Positions 58,313 through 64,000 of a stretch of 64,000 nt of DNA are shown piece by piece. The number at the start of each line of letters is the position of its first letter. Position 1 is the first letter of the stretch. The stretch spans positions 74,891 to 138,890 of the forward strand of contig JALNWG010000006.1 in the NCBI GenBank assembly GCA_023231005.1, given 5' to 3'. The position numbers and the translations under genes are program-made. Under the pieces are notes generated by a model, which was not told the DNA's origin, made no database searches, and saw only the letters and a program-made list of their open reading frames with translations. Source of the DNA: Bacteroidales bacterium (GTDB lineage Bacteria; Bacteroidota; Bacteroidia; Bacteroidales; FEN-979).

Positions 58313-60294
58313 TACTCTCTATTTGGCTTATCAAAAGAGAGTTTGATCGTAAAAGCGTAGTTTATTCCAGGCATTGGTCTACTTGCGACAGATTGGTAAT
58401 CCAAATTAAACAGATTATTAACTTGAAGCTGTAAAGATAAAATAAAATTGTTCAAACTGAGATTTTTTCCAAAAATAATATTTGACAAACTATACCCAGG
58501 CATTACAGTCAAGTTGTCTTTTCCTGTAAATCGTTCCCCGGTAAATGAAAAATTATATATCAGGTAAAATTTCCATCGTTCCAGAGTCAAGGTGCTATTC
58601 AGAGTATTTACTGGTATGTAGATCAATTGTTTGCCAATTTTATTGTCGTATTCCGAACTAGCTTTTTCATAGGTTGATTTACAAAAGCTGTAGTTATTGT
58701 CGAATTTGAATTTAAATTTAACTATTTCCCATTTGATATTTATTCCGGATTCTATACCCCTGGCTAAGATTTCGTCAATATTTTCAGGTTTCCAAAGATT
58801 TGAATTGCCATCCACAGGTGACCAGGTAATCATGTCATAAATCCATGAATAATAACCAGTTAAATTTAATTCTATATAGAATTTCTTTGATTTTGAAAGG
58901 AAGTTGAATACACTACCTATTTCTATTGAATAATTTGTCTCCGGTCTTAAATCAGGGTTCCCGTATAAATTCCAAAAAAGATCATTAAGCGTGGGATACT
59001 TATAGTTACGAGAAAGATTAAGGTTGAGGCCCAGATTCAGCTTTTGGAAAGGAGTCAGGTCCACTCCTACTGCCGGAACAAGCGGGAGGAATTTCCCATC
59101 AATAAGATCCTCACGGAGCACCAACGATGTTTTTAGTTTTTCCCATGGGGTATAGTTGATCTCTGTGAAAACACTAGTCGTATTACGTGTTTTTATTCCT
59201 TCATATTCTTCAGAATTAACCTCATCGTGGGTAAAATCAATACCCGGTTTGATTGCTAATTTCTTGATACCAATATAGGTAAATTTAATTTTATTGATCC
59301 ATGAATAATATTGATGATGGTCATCATAGGTACTATCTAGTGTATAATGCATTTTTTGATTTGCAAATGCGGATCGTACCGACAAATTGAAGTCTTTTTT
59401 TACATATTTATATTCGACAACAGCCATCAGTGAACTTTGCACATTTTTCTCCACATTGTTAGCCTCGTATTTTGTTGTAGTTGGAGGAAGATTACGGTCA
59501 TCGTAATTATATCTTAGTTTAGCAGAGAACAGGTGTCGATCTTTTAACTTCCAGAAGACTTCCTCTGAAAATCCGAATTGTTTGTAAGAGGCATTGTGTT
59601 GATTAACGGTTTCCATAAGGAAATCATTATAATAAGGATAATTGTTCAAAGCAGAGGCATAGTTGAATTTTGAATGTGATTGGAAGGATGAAGTTCCGGT
59701 AATGATATTGATGTTGGTGGTATAGGTATCAAAGCTACCTATTGATTGGGAAGCTAAAATATTAAGCCGGTTATTCCAATCGGGATTGGTTACAAGATTG
59801 ATTACGCCACCGAATGCACCGCTGGTACGTGATATTCCAGCTGAACCAAAAAGGATTTCAAGTCCATCGAATTGGGAAACAGGGATCAATGATAAATCAG
59901 CCTGACCAAGCATGGGGGAATTCAGATCGATTCCATTCCATTCTACTTGCGTATGTTGCGCGGTAGTACCTCTGAATGAGGGTGTAGCCAGGGTTCCATT
60001 CCCATACGATTTGATGAAAATTGTGGTATACTGCGAAAGAAGGGTTGATAAATCAGAATTCAGATGAGAAATGATAATGGAAGAATCGATTTTAACTTTT
60101 TTAAAGCCATTATTCTCGAGTACATACTTTGATGTTAACTCAAATTCGGGAAGTTGAAGGGTGTCTTTCAAACTTTGGGCTTTCCCTTTCTCAGAAGTGA
60201 CCAATATAACAAGTATAATACTGAAGCAATAGAAGTATTTGACTGGGTGTATCAATTGCCCGATTAACTTCAAATGGAATTTAGTTCTTGACAA
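58312..60294 (-). CDS. btuB: TonB-dependent outer-membrane receptor (BtuB-like)
   Basis: 660 residues. Signal-like N-terminus, then a plug domain (LSTLLSQYTTIFIKSYGNGT; SFRGTTAQHTQVEWNGIDLN; GLEILFGSAGISRTSGAFGG) and a 22-strand type barrel ending with aromatic NYAFTIKLSFDKPNRE. Short for a SusC protein and close to BtuB size. Flanked by a propeller lipoprotein and a T9SS surface protein, the usual vitamin B12 uptake set. No cobalamin riboswitch is found before the cluster, so the ligand is inferred. Stop overlaps the downstream start. Confidence 0.8.
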   Translation of the reverse strand: MSRTKFHLKLIGQLIHPVKYFYCFSIILVILVTSEKGKAQSLKDTLQLPEFELTSKYVLENNGFKKVKIDSSIIISHLNSDLSTLLSQYTTIFIKSYGNGTLATPSFRGTTAQHTQVEWNGIDLNSPMLGQADLSLIPVSQFDGLEILFGSAGISRTSGAFGGVINLVTNPDWNNRLNILASQSIGSFDTYTTNINIITGTSSFQSHSKFNYASALNNYPYYNDFLMETVNQHNASYKQFGFSEEVFWKLKDRHLFSAKLRYNYDDRNLPPTTTKYEANNVEKNVQSSLMAVVEYKYVKKDFNLSVRSAFANQKMHYTLDSTYDDHHQYYSWINKIKFTYIGIKKLAIKPGIDFTHDEVNSEEYEGIKTRNTTSVFTEINYTPWEKLKTSLVLREDLIDGKFLPLVPAVGVDLTPFQKLNLGLNLNLSRNYKYPTLNDLFWNLYGNPDLRPETNYSIEIGSVFNFLSKSKKFYIELNLTGYYSWIYDMITWSPVDGNSNLWKPENIDEILARGIESGINIKWEIVKFKFKFDNNYSFCKSTYEKASSEYDNKIGKQLIYIPVNTLNSTLTLERWKFYLIYNFSFTGERFTGKDNLTVMPGYSLSNIIFGKNLSLNNFILSLQLQVNNLFNLDYQSVASRPMPGINYAFTIKLSFDKPNRE

Positions 60295-61291
60295 TTTTCT
60301 TTACGATTCTTTGACCGGTTTCTGAAACGATTTGAACAAAATAGATTCCTTTCTCAAGTGTTCCAAGGTGAATGATTTCGTTTGTTTCCGGATGAAATTG
60401 TTTGATGGGTCTCCCTGTTATATCGGTTAGGGTTACTGTTAAGCGGGATGTACTCAGGAATTTAATGGTAATTGATTCGGTAAAAGGGTTTGGAAAAATC
60501 GTAAAGTCGTGATAATCAATAATCTCAATTCCCTGACCATAATGATCGAGAATACCAACGGCATCAAGGTCAAATCCACCTGTGTCAAATGGAGTTGGCC
60601 AAGGGTCATTGATAATATGTCCTTGGGAATCATAGGAAGCCAAGCCAGGAAGAATAGAACCGCCTACATCGATTATTCTCACGTAAGAAATAGAACTTAA
60701 ATCGATATTGGCACTATCTTTTAAATCCTCTAAATCAAAAGGAGTTCCGTACATAACCCGGTATTTTCCAGCTAAGTTATAGATCTTTGTAGCATCAAGG
60801 GTATCAAAGGTATTTGCTTGTGATATGGTTTGGGTTAAGGAAACCGATGGAAATCTTACAAATCGCTGACCATCAGAGCTGACTTCAACGAATCCCAATT
60901 CCAGGAAGCCATTGCTAAACGCGTTTTCGAAAACTGCAAAGTCGGGGCCTGGTTCGTTTTTGATCGGTTTTTCAAAAGTAAGAAGTGCACTCCCCTGATC
61001 ACCCAGACTGACTACTAATCCATCAGCATGGCCTGATCCATACAAATAACTCCCATAGGATGCTTTATTTGATCCCTGGTAGGTAAATGTGGTATCTCCC
61101 ATATTTATATAACCCCGTGTAATATTGCAGGTGGTGGCCCACCCGATGATGATGGAACTGTCTTGATATATGGCAGTAGTCCCCGGGAAACCGGCAGGTG
61201 GCGGGTATTGTGCAAAAACAAGCTGGGAAGCAAGCAGAAAAATAAACAAAAACCAATACTTCCGTTTCCTGATCAATCTAAGACCTATCAA
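60281..61291 (-). CDS. T9SS-sorted surface protein of receptor locus
   Basis: 336 residues. Signal peptide (WFLFIFLLASQLVFAQ), beta-rich body with SLGDQGSALLTFEKPIKN and GPDFAVFENAFSNGFLELGF, and a type A T9SS C-terminal domain (HDFTIFPNPFTESITIKF; KGIYFVQIVSETGQRIVKK). The 'GPDFAVFEN' family of cell-surface proteins occurs beside BtuB-like receptors in environmental Bacteroidota. Overlaps the receptor gene by 14 nt, first gene of the operon. Probably helps surface capture of the same ligand. Confidence 0.78.
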   Translation of the reverse strand: MIGLRLIRKRKYWFLFIFLLASQLVFAQYPPPAGFPGTTAIYQDSSIIIGWATTCNITRGYINMGDTTFTYQGSNKASYGSYLYGSGHADGLVVSLGDQGSALLTFEKPIKNEPGPDFAVFENAFSNGFLELGFVEVSSDGQRFVRFPSVSLTQTISQANTFDTLDATKIYNLAGKYRVMYGTPFDLEDLKDSANIDLSSISYVRIIDVGGSILPGLASYDSQGHIINDPWPTPFDTGGFDLDAVGILDHYGQGIEIIDYHDFTIFPNPFTESITIKFLSTSRLTVTLTDITGRPIKQFHPETNEIIHLGTLEKGIYFVQIVSETGQRIVKKIVKN

Positions 61292-61394
61292 TGTTCTCTG
61301 TTTAGGATGGTTTCAGTTACAAAATTATGAAATATAATGGTTCTTTCTATCAGAATTATTAAATTTGCATTCTTCGATTATTGGAAATCCAACT

Positions 61395-61613
61395 ATGATG
61401 TGTCACAAGAGATTTATTTTATTTGTCCTGCTTTTGTTTGTAATCTTTACCGGATTGTTCTTTTCATCGTGTAATTCCAGAAAAGCAGTCTGTGAAGCCA
61501 ACGGGTATCATCAAACAAAAAAGATGAAAAAAAATCATAGTAATTACAACGCACGTTACAATTATAAGTCAAAACCCATCCGCAAATCGTATGTGATCAG
61601 AAATGGCAAATAA
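61395..61613 (+). CDS. Small basic lipoprotein
   Basis: 72 residues from the ATG at 61395. A lipobox (IFTGLFFSSC) follows a hydrophobic stretch; the mature part is strongly basic and Tyr/Asn-rich (KKMKKNHSNYNARYNYKSK). Overlaps the next gene by 11 nt. No family recognised. Confidence 0.6.
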   Translation: MMCHKRFILFVLLLFVIFTGLFFSSCNSRKAVCEANGYHQTKKMKKNHSNYNARYNYKSKPIRKSYVIRNGK

Positions 61614-62706
61614 TCGATCGCGAATCGCGTTGGTCAGTTTACTTTTCCTGGTATTTTTATTTCCATCTTGTCATGTTGCCCGTTATGTATGGTGGAATTA
61701 TGCAGATATCAAGGACTGTGATAAGTTTCCGGTAGTACCAATTTCTCCCTCTGAAAACCCAAAACCATTTAAATCTTCTGCCGACAATCATACTGCTGTG
61801 AAATATTCAGGATTGGATAGGAAAGACACATTGGAGGATTATTTAAGGGTACATAAAACGGTTGCATTTTTAATTATCCGGAACGATTCGATCATTTATG
61901 AGAAATATTTTAATGGGTATAAAAGAGAATCCATTCTCCCCTCCTTTTCAGTTGCAAAGTCTTTTATTTCGGCACTTATCGGTATTGCTATTCAGGAGGG
62001 AAAGATCAAATCCATTAATCAACCCATAACCGATTTTTTACCTGAACTGAAAGATCCGGGGTTCAGACAAGTGACGCTGAAGGACTTACTGGAAATGCGA
62101 TCGGGTATCAGCTTTAAGGAGGAATATGCGAATCCTTTCGGAGGTATGGCAAAATTCTATTATGGTCTTGATCTGAGTCACTACACCCTGAATCTGAAAA
62201 CTGAAAATAATCCTGGAACCCAATATAACTATCAGAGTGCCAATACACAATTGTTGGCCATGGCGCTTGAACGTGTTACTGGAATGAGTGTTGCAAAATA
62301 TCTGGAGGAAAAAATATGGAAGCCCATGGGTTCGGAGTATCCAGCATCGTGGAGTATAGATAGTCAAAGCGATTCTGAAGTCAAAGCTTTTTGTTGTATC
62401 AATGCACGGGCGATTGATTTCGCAAAATTCGGGCAACTTTTTCTAAACGGAGGGGAAGTTGAAGGAAAAAGCATTGTCCCTCCGCCATGGATTTCAGAAT
62501 CGTTGTTAATCCAGACTGATTCAAGGGATAGTCAGGGGTTCCCTTATACTTATCATTGGAGGGTTACCGAAAATGGCGACTTTTTTGCCAAAGGCATTCT
62601 TGGTCAATATATTTTTGTTTCTCCGCAAAACCATGTAGTCATTGTGCGGTTTGGAAAAAAATCTTCAGATGTTATCTGGGCCGAATTTTTCAGGAAATTA
62701 CTTTAA
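61603..62706 (+). CDS. Serine hydrolase of the class C beta-lactamase family
   Basis: 367 residues. Signal-anchor N-terminus (VSLLFLVFLFPSC), catalytic SFSVAKSFISALIG (S-x-x-K), second motif YNYQSANTQLLAM (Y-x-N type), and a third region FAKGILGQYIFVSP. Peptidase or esterase on cell-wall peptides or beta-lactam-like substrates is possible. Overlaps the convergent gene end by 9 nt. Confidence 0.88.
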   Translation: MANNRSRIALVSLLFLVFLFPSCHVARYVWWNYADIKDCDKFPVVPISPSENPKPFKSSADNHTAVKYSGLDRKDTLEDYLRVHKTVAFLIIRNDSIIYEKYFNGYKRESILPSFSVAKSFISALIGIAIQEGKIKSINQPITDFLPELKDPGFRQVTLKDLLEMRSGISFKEEYANPFGGMAKFYYGLDLSHYTLNLKTENNPGTQYNYQSANTQLLAMALERVTGMSVAKYLEEKIWKPMGSEYPASWSIDSQSDSEVKAFCCINARAIDFAKFGQLFLNGGEVEGKSIVPPPWISESLLIQTDSRDSQGFPYTYHWRVTENGDFFAKGILGQYIFVSPQNHVVIVRFGKKSSDVIWAEFFRKLL

Positions 62707-63474
62707 TTTTTCCTTCCCCTTCTCATATTTAATCACTTTTTGGACCTCGCCCAATTCATTGTATTCAGTCCAGTGGCCTACTTTTATTCCTTCGTAATAT
62801 TTACCGGATATTTTTAATTTTCCGTTTCGGAAGTATTCCGTATAATCACCGGAATACAAATTATTAACGTAATTACTTACACATTGCAAGGTATCATTCT
62901 GGTAATAGGTTTTTTGTATTCCATCGAAGTTGCCATTTTTATAATTATATTCTGCAATCATTTGGCCATTTTTGTTAAACCATTTACTGGTGCCATCTTT
63001 AAGATCATCCTTAAACCAGGATTCTTCCTGCATTTTACCGTTGTCATAATATTGGCGGAATAGGCCATTTTTTTTGCCATTCAGGTACATGGTTTCGGAT
63101 AAGGGAAAATCGCCAAACTGACCATAATAAATAGTTTTACCATGAGGTAACCCATTTTTAAAATTTTCCACAATGCTAACTTTACCTTTCCGGTCGAATT
63201 GAAGCGATATACCATTTTTTATTCCGTTTTCATAATATTCCAGTTTGGAGATCTGGCTATTTGAATAATAGGTGATCCAATTTTTAATCTTGTTGTTGTT
63301 GAGATATTCTCCTTTATAGGTAAATTCTCCCTGTTTTTCTTCCCAAGGACCGGTTTTCAATCCAGTGGCATCTAATTTGTTAATTGAATCAGCAGGTTTT
63401 ACTGGAATTGTATTTACCTGGGCAAAGAGTGCTAATGGCAGTAAAAAGAAAAATGATAGTACAAGATTTTTCAT
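62698..63474 (-). CDS. YwqK/MORN-like repeat protein
   Basis: 258 residues from the ATG at 63474, with a signal peptide (LVLSFFFLLPLALFAQ). Eight or more repeats of the form Y.NG....G.....Y.NG follow, for example EYYENGIKNGISLQFDRKG, YLNGKKNGLFRQYYDNGKM and YEGIKVGHWTEYNELGEV. This is the MORN/YwqK antitoxin-like repeat. Role of secreted versions in Bacteroidota is unknown, perhaps interaction at the cell surface. Confidence 0.85.
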   Translation of the reverse strand: MKNLVLSFFFLLPLALFAQVNTIPVKPADSINKLDATGLKTGPWEEKQGEFTYKGEYLNNNKIKNWITYYSNSQISKLEYYENGIKNGISLQFDRKGKVSIVENFKNGLPHGKTIYYGQFGDFPLSETMYLNGKKNGLFRQYYDNGKMQEESWFKDDLKDGTSKWFNKNGQMIAEYNYKNGNFDGIQKTYYQNDTLQCVSNYVNNLYSGDYTEYFRNGKLKISGKYYEGIKVGHWTEYNELGEVQKVIKYEKGKEKLK

Positions 63475-63506
63475 GATATTCATTTTTTGGATTTTAGAAG
63501 ACAAAA

Positions 63507-63893
63507 TTATTCTATTTCACCATATAAATCAAAGGAATCAGCTTTGAAAATTTTAACATTGTAAAACGATCCCGGAACTAAAAGATTGTTCTTTACAGAG
63601 ATTAATATTTCGTTGTCGACTTCAGGAGAATCATATTCAGACCGGGCAATAAAGAAATCCCCTTCGACCCGGTCGACGATGACTTTCAAAGAAGACCCGA
63701 TTTTTTTACGGTTAAGCTCTCCAGAAATAACTTCCTGTACCGACATTATTTCCTCCTGTCTTTGGATCTTTTGTCGTTTTGTAACATTATCTGTCAATTT
63801 GAATGCATCGGTATCTTCTTCAGGTGAGTATGTGAAAGCCCCTAATCGGTCAAATCGGGCATCTTTCACAAATTCTATTATAGGTATAGGCGT
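63507..63893 (-). pseudogene. rimO: rimO 3' remnant (ribosomal S12 methylthiotransferase)
   Basis: The last ~128 codons of RimO: IEFVKDARFDRLGAFTYSPE at the start, a helical stretch (IQRQEEIMSVQEVISGELNR) and the TRAM end (GDFFIARSEYDSPEVDNEIL ... DSFDLYGEIE). RimO is normally ~430 residues, with an iron-sulfur and radical-SAM domain. Here an in-frame TAA lies at 63894-63896, just above the match, and the upstream frame shows no RimO sequence in the remaining ~100 bp; a frame starting at 63981 reads MDTIFDLLLKKM and is unrelated. A GTG at 63869 could start a short product. Insertion or truncation just beyond is likely, unless the rest continues in another arrangement. Confidence 0.7.
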
Positions 63894-64000
63894 TTAGTTA
63901 TCCCTCCGAAATGCTCATAGATAAACGAATTGGTTCATTTAGTACCATCTTTTTCAGGAGCAAATCGAAGATTGTATCCATATTATTCCTTCTGTTGTAT

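Noticed and set aside
61292..61394. Cobalamin riboswitch before the receptor locus
   Set aside because: Space is too short and no B12-box-like core was seen on the minus strand.

Overview
The window is from a Bacteroidota genome, most likely a Bacteroidales-type environmental bacterium. The evidence is T9SS C-terminal sorting domains, a TonB receptor/beta-propeller locus, HYC_CC_PP-like and DUF6660-like small proteins, a CzcA-TolC fusion, and promoter boxes of the TAnnTTTG type. No RNA gene, CRISPR array or intact insertion sequence is visible.

Positions 1 to about 54.6 kb look like one large integrated element built on a temperate tailed phage, read almost entirely leftward. From right to left: a repressor-like gene (54.2-54.6 kb, rightward); early and replication genes with a primase/helicase (50.5-54.1 kb) and an iteron-like array (50.8 kb); protease-scaffold, capsid and further structural genes (46.0-49.9 kb); a rightward two-gene HTH/ImmA module (44.2-45.9 kb); packaging genes including the large terminase (40.4-44.0 kb); an accessory block with ardC, radC, a restriction-modification system and an AbiC-like gene (31.3-39.8 kb); copper/silver-type cargo (20.2-31.1 kb); portal, connector and lysis genes (14.6-20.1 kb); zinc/cadmium-type cargo (3.0-14.6 kb); then tail genes with the tape measure running off the left edge. 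Both metal blocks thus sit between phage late genes in the same orientation.

The accessory block has the most unusual non-coding structure. Four diverged copies of a ~260-280 bp hairpin-rich sequence each lie directly upstream of a leftward gene (an unknown, ardC, radC, a 56-codon gene), and most of these genes end in their own terminator. This resembles the repeated single-stranded-DNA promoters of conjugative plasmid leading regions, an analogy and not a proof. Three element proteins (ArdC, a small protein, the primase/helicase) end in an SSB-like acidic '-PF' tip.

The metal blocks are complementary. Block 1 has a Fur-family regulator, CzcA-TolC fusion, CzcB, a PII-like protein, a P1B-type Zn/Cd ATPase and secreted proteins. 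Block 2 has CusA, CusB with a fused HMA domain, an outer-membrane channel, a free HMA protein and Met/Cys/His-rich lipoproteins. Each carries a version of one lipoprotein, Met-rich in the copper block and His/Trp/Asn-rich in the zinc block.

From about 54.95 kb onward the genes look chromosomal: an SDR plus steroid-5-alpha-reductase-like pair, clpS, a three-gene locus resembling cobalamin uptake (T9SS surface protein, BtuB-like receptor, BtuG-like propeller), a small lipoprotein, a serine hydrolase, a YwqK/MORN-like repeat protein, and a 3' remnant of rimO whose upstream reading frame is lost close to the right edge.
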